NCBI GenBank assembly: GCA_014653545.1
Contig: JACWEJ010000001.1
Span: forward strand, 162,014 to 226,013
Direction of reading: 5' to 3'
DNA from: Pelagibacterales bacterium SAG-MED41
Lineage (GTDB): Bacteria; Pseudomonadota; Alphaproteobacteria; Pelagibacterales; Pelagibacteraceae
DNA length: 64,000 bases
Of this stretch, positions 33,786-43,630 are shown piece after piece. The position numbers and the translations under genes are program-made. Each line of letters starts with the position of its first letter. Within the stretch, counting starts at the first letter, position 1. Below the pieces are notes generated by a model. The model was not told the DNA's origin. It saw only the letters and a program-made list of their open reading frames with translations, and made no database searches.

Positions 33786-35267
33786 TTAATTTATTAAAGT
33801 TCTTTTAATAGCTTTGATCCATCCGTCTAGAAGGGCTGATCTTAATTTTCTGCTCATCTTAGGAGAAAACTTTTTATCTAATTGCCAATTTCTGGAAATA
33901 TCTTTTAATGATTTATAAACACCAATGTGTAATCCAGCCATGAATGCTGCACCTAAAGCTGTAGTTTCTTGTACTTTTGGTCTTAATACTTTTACGTTAA
34001 CAACATCAGATAAAAATTGAGAAAACCAATTATTCATAACCATCCCTCCATCAACTTTCACAATTTTTGGTCTTAAACCATCATGTTTCATAGCTTGAAA
34101 TAAATCATGAGTTTGATAAGCGACAGCTTCGATTGTGGCTCTTACTATTTCTTTTGGACTTGTGTCTCTTGTAATTCCACTCAAAACTCCTCTAGAATTT
34201 GCATCCCAGTAAGGAGCTCCGAGACCTGTAAATGCTGGTACTAAGTAAATATCATTATTGCTTTTAAGAGATTTTATTATTTTTTCAGTTTCTGATGCTT
34301 TGTTGAAAAATTTCATTCTATCTCTTAACCACTGTACTCCTGCCCCAGCAATAAAAATTGATCCTTCCATTGCATAAGTTGTCTTGCCATTAATTCTATA
34401 TGCGATAGTTGTTAGTAATCTATTCTTTGAATAAATTTTTTTACTCCCTGTGTTTAATAAAACGAAGGCTCCTGTTCCATATGTGCTTTTAAGAGAACCA
34501 GGTTCAAAACAACATTGACCAATTGTTGCAGCTTGTTGATCTCCAACTACACCGTTTATTGGAATAGATTTACCAGTTATTGAAGAATGCGTTTGACCAA
34601 AATCATCTGCGCAGTCTTTAACCTCTGGTAAGATATGTTTTTTAATTTTTAAAAGATTTAAAATTGTATCATCCCATTTATTAGAAGATATATTATAAAT
34701 CATTGTTCTACTTGCATTAGTAGCGTCTGTTGCGTGAACTTTACCCTTAGTAAATCTCCATATTAAAAAGCTATCAATAGTTCCAAAAAGTAATTGATTA
34801 CTGTTCATTAATTTTTTTGCTTTAGGCACGTTATCCAAAATCCATTTGATTTTTGTACCTGAAAAATATGAGTCTATTAAAAGACCAGTCTTGTTAAAGA
34901 TCATCGTATCCTTATTTTGTTTTCTCAATTTCGCACAAAATTCTTCTTGTCTTCTATCTTGCCATACAATTGCATTGTAAACTGCTTTACCTGTTTTCTT
35001 ATCCCATAAGACAGTTGTTTCTCTTTGATTGGTAATTCCAATATTTAAAATTTCTCCCCTAAGTTTATTAGCTTTTTGAATTACGTCTTTTAAAGTTTTT
35101 ACAGTAGTTCTCCAAATTTCTTCGGGATTATGTTCTACCCAACCACTTTTGGGGAAGTATTGTGTAAATTCTTTTTGAGAAGAGAAAACTGGCTTACCTT
35201 TTAAATCAAAAAGAATAGATCTATTCGAAGTAGTTCCGGCATCTATAGATATGATAAATTTCCTCAT
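33786..35267 (-). CDS. glpK: Glycerol kinase
   Basis: 493-residue FGGY-family kinase that phosphorylates glycerol with ATP. N-terminal ATP motif SIDAGTTSNRSILFD, then the ITNQRETTVLWDKKTG and IVWQDRR motifs of glycerol kinases. YGTGAFVLLNTG and the second FGGY signature near VDGGMVMNNWFSQFLSD also fit. It lies upstream of the glycerol transporter genes on the same strand, with a 103-bp gap that holds a dyad. Confidence 0.96.
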   Translation of the reverse strand: MRKFIISIDAGTTSNRSILFDLKGKPVFSSQKEFTQYFPKSGWVEHNPEEIWRTTVKTLKDVIQKANKLRGEILNIGITNQRETTVLWDKKTGKAVYNAIVWQDRRQEEFCAKLRKQNKDTMIFNKTGLLIDSYFSGTKIKWILDNVPKAKKLMNSNQLLFGTIDSFLIWRFTKGKVHATDATNASRTMIYNISSNKWDDTILNLLKIKKHILPEVKDCADDFGQTHSSITGKSIPINGVVGDQQAATIGQCCFEPGSLKSTYGTGAFVLLNTGSKKIYSKNRLLTTIAYRINGKTTYAMEGSIFIAGAGVQWLRDRMKFFNKASETEKIIKSLKSNNDIYLVPAFTGLGAPYWDANSRGVLSGITRDTSPKEIVRATIEAVAYQTHDLFQAMKHDGLRPKIVKVDGGMVMNNWFSQFLSDVVNVKVLRPKVQETTALGAAFMAGLHIGVYKSLKDISRNWQLDKKFSPKMSRKLRSALLDGWIKAIKRTLIN

Positions 35268-35268
35268 A

Positions 35269-35460
35269 TTACTTCTTTAAAATTTTTTTTTTTTCTTTTT
35301 CATATTCATATCCACTTATCGCTCCAGACTTATAAAGATCCTGTAAAGTTTTAAGTTGATCAGAAATAGCAGTAGTTTCTTTTGAATCTTGTCTATCATT
35401 AGCGTAAGAAAAAGTAGATATTAGGATATTTAATATTAAAATTATAAGAAACTTTTTCAT
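35269..35460 (-). CDS. Small exported SHOCT-domain protein
   Basis: 63 residues: a signal peptide (MKKFLIILILNILISTFSYA) and a mature part that is almost entirely a SHOCT module (QLKTLQDLYKSGAISGYEYEKEKKKILKK, matching the LxxLxxLxxxGxITxxEFExxKxxLL pattern). SHOCT units are short oligomerisation or processing modules. It overlaps gpsA by 4 bp and is followed one base later by glpK, so all three are probably on one message. Function unknown. Confidence 0.75.
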   Translation of the reverse strand: MKKFLIILILNILISTFSYANDRQDSKETTAISDQLKTLQDLYKSGAISGYEYEKEKKKILKK

Positions 35461-36503
35461 CTAAATAACTCCCAATTAAGATCAAGTTTTTTGTCTTCTA
35501 CAATGGCATCAATCATGGCAAGCATTAATGGTAATTTTTTTTTATCAAAATCCTCATTTACTTTTTTTGCGATTTCTTTGGCCAGATCTGCTCCTTCGAC
35601 TGTTACTTTTTCCATTTTTGTTTTCTTTGCCTCTGAGAAAGTTAAGCCTTCTCCAATATAAGATCCCATTTTTGCATTTCTACCTCCACCTGAACTTACA
35701 TAAAGGTCCCCTAACCCTGCTAAACCTTTAACAGTTTCTTTTTTACCATGTAAATGCTCAACAAAGATTTCCATTTCGTGTATTGACTGTTTTATTAATG
35801 CTGATGCAGTATTCAAATAATTCTTTTCTCTAACATCATTTGAAACATTTTGACTGCACAAACCCTTTGCAGCACCAACAGCCATAGAAAAGATATTTTT
35901 AATAGCAGCAGAAACCTCGACTCCATTTAAATCATCTGAGTGAGATGTATGATAATAATTAGTGTTTAACATATCTGCAATTTTCTTTGCAGTTTGAATG
36001 TCCTTATTTGCTATAACAACACTACTGTGAACTCTATTTGCTAATCCAGTGGCTAAACAAGGTCCACCCACTGCTGATATAATTGTTTCTTTTATTCCTC
36101 TATCCTCTAATAGTCTTTCAAGTTTATCTACTAACAACTCATATTTATTATTGTAAATACTTAAACCTTTTGTAAGCATCAATAATTTAGGTATTGCGGT
36201 GTCCTTATATAATTTACTCAACTGATCAGAAACCCATTCTATGCCTTTAGAGCTAATACCAAGAACAATTAAATCTACATTTGATTTTAATAATTCTTCA
36301 AATTTATCAAATTTAAGTATTTTTACTTCTTGAGGTATTTGAGTATTCAAGCCGGGATGTAAATTATTGTTGTTTTTTAATTGCTCAATAAAATCATTCT
36401 CCAAATGAGTACCAACAATATTAACATCATGATTATTATCCAAACAGGGCAAAGCAAAAGCAGATCCCATCGCGCCTGCGCCAATAATTACAATTTTAGC
36501 CAT
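35457..36503 (-). CDS. gpsA: Glycerol-3-phosphate dehydrogenase [NAD(P)+]
   Basis: 348 residues: IIGAGAMGSAFALPCLDNNHDVNIVGTH at the N-terminus, LTKGLS and GGPCLATGLANRVHSSVV in the middle, then the catalytic Lys region VSAAIKNIFSMAVGAAKGL and the GLAGLGDLYVSSGGGRNAKMG. It normally makes glycerol-3-phosphate from dihydroxyacetone phosphate for lipids; the reaction is reversible. Immediately upstream of glpK, with no glpD in the window, it may also oxidise the product of GlpK. Overlaps trkH by 1 bp. Confidence 0.94.
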   Translation of the reverse strand: MAKIVIIGAGAMGSAFALPCLDNNHDVNIVGTHLENDFIEQLKNNNNLHPGLNTQIPQEVKILKFDKFEELLKSNVDLIVLGISSKGIEWVSDQLSKLYKDTAIPKLLMLTKGLSIYNNKYELLVDKLERLLEDRGIKETIISAVGGPCLATGLANRVHSSVVIANKDIQTAKKIADMLNTNYYHTSHSDDLNGVEVSAAIKNIFSMAVGAAKGLCSQNVSNDVREKNYLNTASALIKQSIHEMEIFVEHLHGKKETVKGLAGLGDLYVSSGGGRNAKMGSYIGEGLTFSEAKKTKMEKVTVEGADLAKEIAKKVNEDFDKKKLPLMLAMIDAIVEDKKLDLNWELFR

Positions 36504-37915
36504 TAATTTTTAAACAAAATTTTTTTGAAAATTAAAAAAATTGATATTAGCTCAATTTTACCGATTATCATAAACAAAATTAAACTGATTTTTGAGGATG
36601 TTAATAGGTTGGAAAAGTTTATATTCCTCATATCAAACATTTCTGAATTAACTGTATTAGTTAAAGTTAATATTGATAATTTAAAAGATTTTTCAAACCC
36701 AATATTATCTATTACTAGTAAACTTGATAAAATAAAAAGACTTAAGAAAAAAGAGATAAATATAAGAAAAGATATTTTTACATTTTCATCAGTAATTTTT
36801 TTATCTGAATTAAAGATAGTTTTATTTATTACACTATTCGGGCTTATAAGTTTGATAATTTCTAATGAGGTAATTTTTAATAAAATATAAAATCTTGTTA
36901 GTTTTATTCCAGACGTATTAGATATTAGTGATCCACCTATAATCGTAATTAATAAAAAATATAGACTTAAACTATTATCTGATTTTACTAAAGTTAATCC
37001 TGAATTTGCTAAACTACTTATTATACTAATAGCTATATCTAAACCTGCATAATCATTAAAATAAATTAATATAAAAAATATAATAGATATAGCAATCAAG
37101 TACATATCTTCCTTGTGATCCTTAATTAAAACTTTTTTATTAAACATGTTAAAAAGTAAATAAAAATTAAGCAAAGATATAAATAGTGAAAAAATAAAAA
37201 TTATTTTTTGAAAATTTGTTGATATTATTTTGCTGATATTATCTGTAGGTATAAAACCACCGCTTGAAATTAAGGTCATGCTCATATTAAGTGAATTAAA
37301 TAATCTTAGTCCTGAAAAGCTTAATAAAGTTAAAATAATTATACTCAATGCAGAATAAATAATAAATATTTTTAAAATATTATCCTTAATATTTTCTTTA
37401 GATTTGAAATTATTATCTCCAGCGAAAGTTAAGTTAGTCATTTTATAATTAAATGATTTATTTGAAAAAATTATAATTAAGATGATTAAAAAAAATAAAC
37501 CTCCTATCCATTGGGATGAAGACCTCCAAAGAATTAATGTAGGATCTAAATATTTTATATTTTTAAAAATTGAAAAGCCTGTTCCAGTTAATCCTGATAC
37601 GGACTCAAAAAGTGAATTTATAAATGTCACTTGATAATTGCTTAAATAAAAAGGAATAGCTATTAATACTGATGTCAAAAGATATGTGATGAAGATCAAA
37701 ATCAATTGTTCAATAAAATCTATCTTTTTTTTTGTATTTTTACCGTAGTACAAAAGACCTGTTCCAACAATTAATGAAATTAAAAAAGTGGTAAAATAAG
37801 TATCTATACTTAAAAAATAATCAAAATACGATGCATATAAGATATTAATGAAAGCTAGAAAACTTATAGGAAAGCAGAATAAGCTCAGATAAAAGCTAAT
37901 ACCTTTAAAATTCAT
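36503..37915 (-). CDS. trkH: Potassium uptake protein TrkH-type
   Basis: 470-residue membrane protein with about ten hydrophobic segments. The pore-region motif is SVSGLTGTGFSIF, with further selectivity-filter-like glycines in SLISSGGFIPTDN, SLANSGLTLV and LTNTVNS. Together with the adjacent trkA it makes the Trk-type K+ uptake system. It is smaller and more divergent than enterobacterial TrkH. It sits 5 bp after trkA on the minus strand. Confidence 0.85.
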   Translation of the reverse strand: MNFKGISFYLSLFCFPISFLAFINILYASYFDYFLSIDTYFTTFLISLIVGTGLLYYGKNTKKKIDFIEQLILIFITYLLTSVLIAIPFYLSNYQVTFINSLFESVSGLTGTGFSIFKNIKYLDPTLILWRSSSQWIGGLFFLIILIIIFSNKSFNYKMTNLTFAGDNNFKSKENIKDNILKIFIIYSALSIIILTLLSFSGLRLFNSLNMSMTLISSGGFIPTDNISKIISTNFQKIIFIFSLFISLLNFYLLFNMFNKKVLIKDHKEDMYLIAISIIFFILIYFNDYAGLDIAISIISSLANSGLTLVKSDNSLSLYFLLITIIGGSLISNTSGIKLTRFYILLKITSLEIIKLISPNSVINKTIFNSDKKITDENVKISFLIFISFFLSLFILSSLLVIDNIGFEKSFKLSILTLTNTVNSEMFDMRNINFSNLLTSSKISLILFMIIGKIELISIFLIFKKILFKN

Positions 37916-37920
37916 TAATA

Positions 37921-39294
37921 TTAAATTGAGCCAACGCTAAAAATGCTCTCTACTGCTTTAAGCTCTTCCCTTTTTGCTAGGAATACAACAAGATCATCTT
38001 TTTCGAAAATAAAGTTAGATTTTGGAATTATTACTTTATCTTTCCTGATAATTGCACCAATTCTTATATCTTCAGGCAAATTTGAGTCTCGTATTTGTTT
38101 GTTTACTAATTCTGATTTTTCAGAAATTTTTGCTTCTATAAATTCATATTCACCGTCTAAGAGAGAATAAACTGTACCGATTGAGCCTCTGTGAACATGT
38201 TCCATGATTCTAGAAACTGTTGTCATACGAGGGTCAACTAAATCATCAATATTAAGAGAATCTTGCAAAAGGCTATAATTAGTTTTGTTTACAATTGCTA
38301 TGGTCCTTTTTTTAAGACCTGTTTTCTCTGCCAATACGCAGGCCATCATATTATTTTCATCGTCATTAGTTAAAGCTAAAACTGTTTCAGATCCCTCTAA
38401 ATTTGCCTCTTTTAAAATTTCTTCGTCTAAGGCATCACCATTAATAACTATTGATGAAGATAATTCATTAGCAATTTCTTCTGCTCTTTGTTTATTTTTT
38501 TCAATTATTTTAACTCTTACATCCTCAAAATTTTCCTCTAACATTTTAGCAAGTTGTAATCCAATATTTCCACCACCGATAATTAAAACATTTTTTGCAA
38601 TTTTTTCCTCATGTCCAAAGGCTTTTAATATTGGATTAAGTTGATCACTGCTTATAACAACATAAATATTATCATCCTCAAGCATTTGATCATCTTTTTT
38701 AAGGTAAATAAATTTTTCTTTTCTTAAAGCTCCTAAGATATTTGCTTTAAAATCTGGAAATTTTTCAGTCAATTTTTTTAAAGGAATGTTTTTAATAGGA
38801 CAATTATTTTCAATTGATATTTCTAACATTTTCACCTTATTTTTTCCAAATGGTACATTGTCTAGAGCTCCTGGTGCTTCCAGTCTTCTGTACAAAGATT
38901 TAGCAACTTCTAGCTCTGGCGAAATGATTACGTCTATAGGAATATTTGATTTGTTATATAATTTACCCCATTTGCCTTCTAAAAAATCTTTAGTTCTAAT
39001 ACGAGCAATTTTTTTTGAAACATTAAATAAAGAACTAGCTAATTGGCATACTATCATATTTGTTTCATCGTTTCTGGTAACCGCAATAATCATATCTGCT
39101 TTTTCAGCTCCTGCATTTTCTAAAACAGATGGCAATGAAGCTCTACCTACAACACCCTTAACATCTTGGGCATCATTAATTTTTTTGATATCCTCAGATG
39201 ATTGATCGATTACTGTAACAGAATGGCCTTGAGCTGATAATTGTTTACTTATGGAAAAACCTACCTTTCCGGCTCCACATATAATTATATTCAT
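37921..39294 (-). CDS. trkA: Trk system NAD-binding regulator TrkA
   Basis: 457 residues with two RCK (TrkA-N/TrkA-C) repeats: MNIIICGAGKVGFSISKQLSAQGHSVTVIDQ and NVLIIGGGNIGLQLAKMLEENFEDVRVKIIEK are the two Rossmann motifs, each followed by a TrkA-C domain (the second near GSIGTVYSLLDGEYEFIEAKI). Cytoplasmic ring regulator of the TrkH channel. Gene order ntrY-ntrX-trkA-trkH is conserved in many alphaproteobacteria. Confidence 0.95.
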   Translation of the reverse strand: MNIIICGAGKVGFSISKQLSAQGHSVTVIDQSSEDIKKINDAQDVKGVVGRASLPSVLENAGAEKADMIIAVTRNDETNMIVCQLASSLFNVSKKIARIRTKDFLEGKWGKLYNKSNIPIDVIISPELEVAKSLYRRLEAPGALDNVPFGKNKVKMLEISIENNCPIKNIPLKKLTEKFPDFKANILGALRKEKFIYLKKDDQMLEDDNIYVVISSDQLNPILKAFGHEEKIAKNVLIIGGGNIGLQLAKMLEENFEDVRVKIIEKNKQRAEEIANELSSSIVINGDALDEEILKEANLEGSETVLALTNDDENNMMACVLAEKTGLKKRTIAIVNKTNYSLLQDSLNIDDLVDPRMTTVSRIMEHVHRGSIGTVYSLLDGEYEFIEAKISEKSELVNKQIRDSNLPEDIRIGAIIRKDKVIIPKSNFIFEKDDLVVFLAKREELKAVESIFSVGSI

Positions 39295-39297
39295 TTT

Positions 39298-40665
39298 TTA
39301 ATTAATTCCTTTAATCCCTAAAGATTTTAATTTTCTATGTAAGGCAGATCTTTCCATGCCAATAAAGTCTGCAGTTTTTGAAATATTTCCATGATGTTTT
39401 TTAAGTTGATTTGTAAGATATTCTTTTTCAAAGTGCTCTCTCGCTTCTTTTAATGGAGATTGAAATGATTGTTCTAAGATGTTCATATTATCTTGAATTT
39501 TTGATGAAGGATTTAAAATATCATCAATAACTTGGTTTATTTTTTCCTTACTTTCATTTGAAGATAAAATGGTAATTCTTTCTACTAAATTCCTCAATTC
39601 TCTAACGTTACCGGGCCAACTATAAGTATATAAACTATCATTTTTCATATCTATATCAGGTTTTTGAACTCCATTTATTTCAGAAAGTTTAGTTTTGAAG
39701 TAATCTATTAATAGAGGTACATCCTCGGTTCTTGAAGACAAAGAGGGTAAATCAATCGGCATTACATTTAGCCGATGATAAAGATCCTCTCTAAATTTAT
39801 TTTCTTTAACTAAATCACTTAGGTTTTTAGAAGTTGAGGATATAAGTCTAATATTAACATTTATATCTTTTGATCCATTTGATCGTTTAAATTTTTGATC
39901 AATTAAAACTCTTAGAACATTTGCTTGAGTTTCGTATGGTATTTCTGAAACTTCATCAATTAACAGAGTTCCTTTGTTAGCTCGCTCTAATGCTCCGAAA
40001 GAAATATTTCCATCCTCAAATTCTTCACCAAATAGTTCTTTTTCATAAGTTTTCTCTTTTAATAAAGCTGCATTTATAATAACAAAAGGTTCTTTAGATC
40101 TTGTTGAATTTTTATGAATTTTTCTAGCGACTAATTCTTTTCCAGAGCCAGTAGGACCTGAAATTAATATTCTACTTTCCGATGTTGATAGTTTATCTAT
40201 AATTTTCTTTATTTTAGTAATTGTAGGACTTTTTCCTATAAGTTCAAAAGAATGGAAAAGTTTATTTTCAATTATATCTTTTTCTTTTTTAAGAGAAGCT
40301 GACTCTAAAGCTCTATTTACATAATTTAATATTTTTTCTTTAGAGAAAGGTTTTTCAATAAATTCATATGCTCCCAGTCTTATAGCTTCCACAGCGATTT
40401 GAACTGTTGCATGACCAGAAATCATTATGACTGGTGTAAGCTTATTTCTTTTGTTAATCATTTTTAAAAGATCAATTCCATCTTTGTCAGGTTTATCTAG
40501 TTTTATGTCAATAATTGCTAGATCAGGTAATCGATTGTTAATCTCTAATACTGCTTGATTATAATTCGCAGCAGAACGAACTTTAAAATTTTGTTCCTCT
40601 AGAATATTACAAATTAAAAATCTTATATCTGGGTTATCGTCGATTACTAATATTTCTTTAAACAT
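39298..40665 (-). CDS. ntrX: NtrX response regulator lacking a GAFTGA loop
   Basis: 455 residues: receiver domain with acidic pocket EILVIDDNPD and phospho-Asp in LAIIDIKLD (about D55). The AAA+ domain has Walker A SGPTGSGKELVARKIH and Walker B GTLLIDEVSEIP. A C-terminal Fis-type helix-turn-helix is visible (NISKTADFIGMERSALHRKLKSLG). Where sigma54 activators have GAFTGA, this protein reads ELFGEEFEDGNISFGALERA, with the loop missing. It is therefore unlikely to activate sigma54 polymerase. Overlaps ntrY by 8 bp. Confidence 0.94.
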   Translation of the reverse strand: MFKEILVIDDNPDIRFLICNILEEQNFKVRSAANYNQAVLEINNRLPDLAIIDIKLDKPDKDGIDLLKMINKRNKLTPVIMISGHATVQIAVEAIRLGAYEFIEKPFSKEKILNYVNRALESASLKKEKDIIENKLFHSFELIGKSPTITKIKKIIDKLSTSESRILISGPTGSGKELVARKIHKNSTRSKEPFVIINAALLKEKTYEKELFGEEFEDGNISFGALERANKGTLLIDEVSEIPYETQANVLRVLIDQKFKRSNGSKDINVNIRLISSTSKNLSDLVKENKFREDLYHRLNVMPIDLPSLSSRTEDVPLLIDYFKTKLSEINGVQKPDIDMKNDSLYTYSWPGNVRELRNLVERITILSSNESKEKINQVIDDILNPSSKIQDNMNILEQSFQSPLKEAREHFEKEYLTNQLKKHHGNISKTADFIGMERSALHRKLKSLGIKGIN

Positions 40666-42436
40666 ATTTAGGTAAGGTAATTGTTACCAGAGCACCGCTT
40701 TTACCTTTTTGATTTTTTATAGAAAAATTCCCTGAGTGCTCATTAATAATCTTGGTAACAATAGGTAAACCAAGCCCGGTTCCTGTTTTTTTTGTTGTAA
40801 AGTAAGGTGTCATAGCTTTTCTAGTATCTGTAATACCTACGCCATTGTCAGTAATATTAATGACTATATAGTCATTATTATCATTTATTTCTATGTCAAT
40901 ATTTCCTTTAAAATTAGGGTCTTTTTGCAATTTTTCAAAAAATGACTCTTCTGAATTTTTAATTAAATTGATAAATGCTCTGTTTAACTGATCTTCATCA
41001 CCATTAATAAAAAGATTTTTAGTTCTAATTAATAAGTTAATAGAATTTTTAGATGTAAGTTTAATAAAATCTAATGCTTTATTTATTAATTGAGTAATAT
41101 CAACTTTTTTTAAAATAGGTCTTGGCATCCTAGCAAAATTTGAAAATTCATTTACTAATTTTTCGATATCTTTAATTTGTCTATTAATAGTTTCTAAATA
41201 TTTTTCAAAATCCTTTCCTTCATTAATTAATTTGTCTTTATATTTTTCCCTAAGGCTATCAATTGATAATTGAATAGGTGTTAAAGGATTTTTAATTTCA
41301 TGGGCTAATTTTCTTGCAACACTTTCCCAAGCTTCGTATCTTTCTGTAACGAGTAGTTTGTCTTGTTGTTCTTTTAACCTTTCTATCATTAAATTAAAGT
41401 TTTTATTAAGTTGTTTAAATTCTTCATCTGTCTCAACGTCCGGTACTTTTACATCAAGCGCACCTTTACTTATTGAGTCAGATGCACTGATCAAATTAAT
41501 TATGGGTTTTGTAAGTCTAGATGCAAAGGTTATAGCTATTGAAGTAGATAAAAATAATAATAAAGTAACTACAATAATATAAATAATAGCAAAAGTTACT
41601 TTAATACCTGTTTGGCTATTTTCTACTGAATAATAAAAGCTTACAGCTTGCTCTGTTTCATTCAAATACCTCAGAATTTCTGGGTCAATATTTCTTGAAA
41701 TATATAAATAAGTATCAACTAAAGATGATAATTTAGTCATCACAGTAGTTTTGTTTTCCAAACTGTCGGTGATAAAAACTGGTTTTCCTTCAATAGCTTG
41801 ATCATAATCTTCATCAGCAGGTACAACAAGTTCTTCAGTGATATCTCTTACATCAGACAATATAATATTTCCTAAACTATCTATTAAATATATATCGTCA
41901 ATTTTTCTGAGAATTTTTTCTGACCTCATGATCTGTTTAAACCGTTTAGGATTAGAATAATAAAAACCTGAAGCACGGTTTAAACCAACACTCATTAAAA
42001 TAACATCGGATAAAACATTTTCTTTACTTTCCTCTAAATAATTTTTTGCAACATCAAAAGAATTATTTACTGCTTTTGTTATTTGTTTATCAAAGTAATT
42101 TTGGACTCCGAAATTAAAAATAAATAACGAAAAGATGGCAACAATTAAAGAAGGGATAACAGTAAATAATGAAAAAACAGAAATATATTTTAAGTTAGTT
42201 TGCGCTCCTTTTTTATTTTTTTTTCCGGTATAATAAAATCTATAAAAATTTTTGAAAATTAAGGTAAAAAAAAGAAGTAATAAAAAAATATCTATAATTA
42301 ATAAGTTTTGTAAATTTCGGTCAGTCAGAGCAACAAAACCCTCGTTAATAAATGTCAAAAAGGTAATGATCCCCATAAAAATACATAAAAATGAGGATAA
42401 AATAATCCAATTAAAATTTTTAATTATCTTAAACAT
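40658..42436 (-). CDS. ntrY: NtrY sensor histidine kinase
   Basis: 592 residues with N-terminal membrane spans and a periplasmic sensor region (about residues 100-280). HAMP domain after FAIIYIIVVTLLLFLSTSIAITF (SRLTKPIINLISASDSI). H-box ARKLAHEIKNPLTPIQLSID with the phospho-His, N-box NSEESFFEK, and ATP motifs ITDNGVGI and GTGLGLPIV. Partner of NtrX. The signal is thought to concern nitrogen or redox state in alphaproteobacteria, but is not fixed here. Confidence 0.94.
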   Translation of the reverse strand: MFKIIKNFNWIILSSFLCIFMGIITFLTFINEGFVALTDRNLQNLLIIDIFLLLLFFTLIFKNFYRFYYTGKKNKKGAQTNLKYISVFSLFTVIPSLIVAIFSLFIFNFGVQNYFDKQITKAVNNSFDVAKNYLEESKENVLSDVILMSVGLNRASGFYYSNPKRFKQIMRSEKILRKIDDIYLIDSLGNIILSDVRDITEELVVPADEDYDQAIEGKPVFITDSLENKTTVMTKLSSLVDTYLYISRNIDPEILRYLNETEQAVSFYYSVENSQTGIKVTFAIIYIIVVTLLLFLSTSIAITFASRLTKPIINLISASDSISKGALDVKVPDVETDEEFKQLNKNFNLMIERLKEQQDKLLVTERYEAWESVARKLAHEIKNPLTPIQLSIDSLREKYKDKLINEGKDFEKYLETINRQIKDIEKLVNEFSNFARMPRPILKKVDITQLINKALDFIKLTSKNSINLLIRTKNLFINGDEDQLNRAFINLIKNSEESFFEKLQKDPNFKGNIDIEINDNNDYIVINITDNGVGITDTRKAMTPYFTTKKTGTGLGLPIVTKIINEHSGNFSIKNQKGKSGALVTITLPKYV

Positions 42437-42484
42437 CTTAAATAACCATTAATTATCTATATAAATATAATATAAGTTAATACC

Positions 42485-43630
42485 ATGAGTTTTTGTTTAA
42501 TTATTCTTGCTGGAGGAAATAGTCATAGATTTAGGTCTAATATTGGCAAACCTTACCAAAAAATAGCTGGCAAATCACTAATTGAGATAATAGTAAAAAA
42601 GGCTCTTAAATTTAAACAAATAAAAAAAATTATCGTTGTTTATAATAGAAGAGATTTAAAACGCGTCAAATTACTTAGGCTTAAAAATATTAAACTTATA
42701 GCTGGTGGTAAAAGCAGGCAGCAATCAACTTTCAATGCATTAAATTACATGAAAAAGCAGAATAATATATCAAAAGTTTTAATTCATGATGCTGCGAGAC
42801 CAAATTTTTCTACGAAATTATTAGGTTCTATTATAAAAAATATGAAAAATGCAAGAGCGGTTGTGCCTAAAATAAAAATTCAAGATGCCGTAAAACAAAT
42901 AATAGATTCTAGTAAAAATGAATATATTTTGGGAAAAAAAAGAAATAATTTATTTTTAACTCAGACACCACAAGGATTTAAATTAAAAGAAATTTTTGAA
43001 TTACATAAATCGAATTATTTAAAATATAAAGATGATGATATTTCTTTATATATGGATTTAAATAATGTTAAGTTTATTGAAGGAGAAAAAAATAATTTCA
43101 AAATAACAGATCAATCAGACTTAGAAAATCTCAAGGGTATTTATAAATCTAGACTTAATGTCGGCATTGGATTTGACGTTCATAGACTTGTTCCAAAAAG
43201 AAAACTTTTTTTAGGCGGTTTAGTAATTAAATCGAAATTAGGTACTTTAGGACATTCTGATGGAGATCCCGTATTACATTCAATTACTGATGCTATCCTG
43301 GGGGCAGTTAAAATGGGTGATATTGGACAAATGTTTTCAGATAAAAATAAAAGATTTAAAAATATTAGATCCACTATCTTACTGAGAAAAGTTGTAGAAC
43401 AATTAAAATTAAAAGGATATTTTATAAACAATATTGATATAAATATTATCACTCAAACCCCTAAGATTAAAAATTATAAAAATAAAATAATAGATAATAT
43501 TGCTAAGCTTTGCGAAATCGACAAGAGTCAAATAAATATAAAAGGTAAAACAACAGAAAAACTTGGAGTAATTGGAAAAGAAAAAGCAATTGCCTGTGAA
43601 ACAATTGCTTCAGTAATTAAGTATGATTAA
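42485..43630 (+). CDS. ispDF: Bifunctional IspD/IspF (MEP-pathway fusion)
   Basis: 381 residues: the N-terminal CDP-ME synthase half starts IILAGGNSHRFRSNIGKPYQKI and contains KVLIHDAARPN. The C-terminal MECDP synthase half starts NVGIGFDVHRLV (about residue 223) and has LGHSDGDPVLHSITDAILGA, the zinc-binding region. It carries out the third and fifth steps of isoprenoid precursor synthesis. The fusion is common in alphaproteobacteria. It shares 8 bp with pgpA downstream and has 48 bp to the divergent ntrY. Confidence 0.95.
   Translation: MSFCLIILAGGNSHRFRSNIGKPYQKIAGKSLIEIIVKKALKFKQIKKIIVVYNRRDLKRVKLLRLKNIKLIAGGKSRQQSTFNALNYMKKQNNISKVLIHDAARPNFSTKLLGSIIKNMKNARAVVPKIKIQDAVKQIIDSSKNEYILGKKRNNLFLTQTPQGFKLKEIFELHKSNYLKYKDDDISLYMDLNNVKFIEGEKNNFKITDQSDLENLKGIYKSRLNVGIGFDVHRLVPKRKLFLGGLVIKSKLGTLGHSDGDPVLHSITDAILGAVKMGDIGQMFSDKNKRFKNIRSTILLRKVVEQLKLKGYFINNIDINIITQTPKIKNYKNKIIDNIAKLCEIDKSQINIKGKTTEKLGVIGKEKAIACETIASVIKYD

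Noticed and set aside
37921-40665. Plus-strand frames opposite trkA, ntrX and ntrY (such as 38786-39205)
   Set aside because: They are antisense to well-supported genes, with no domain or ribosome site of their own.
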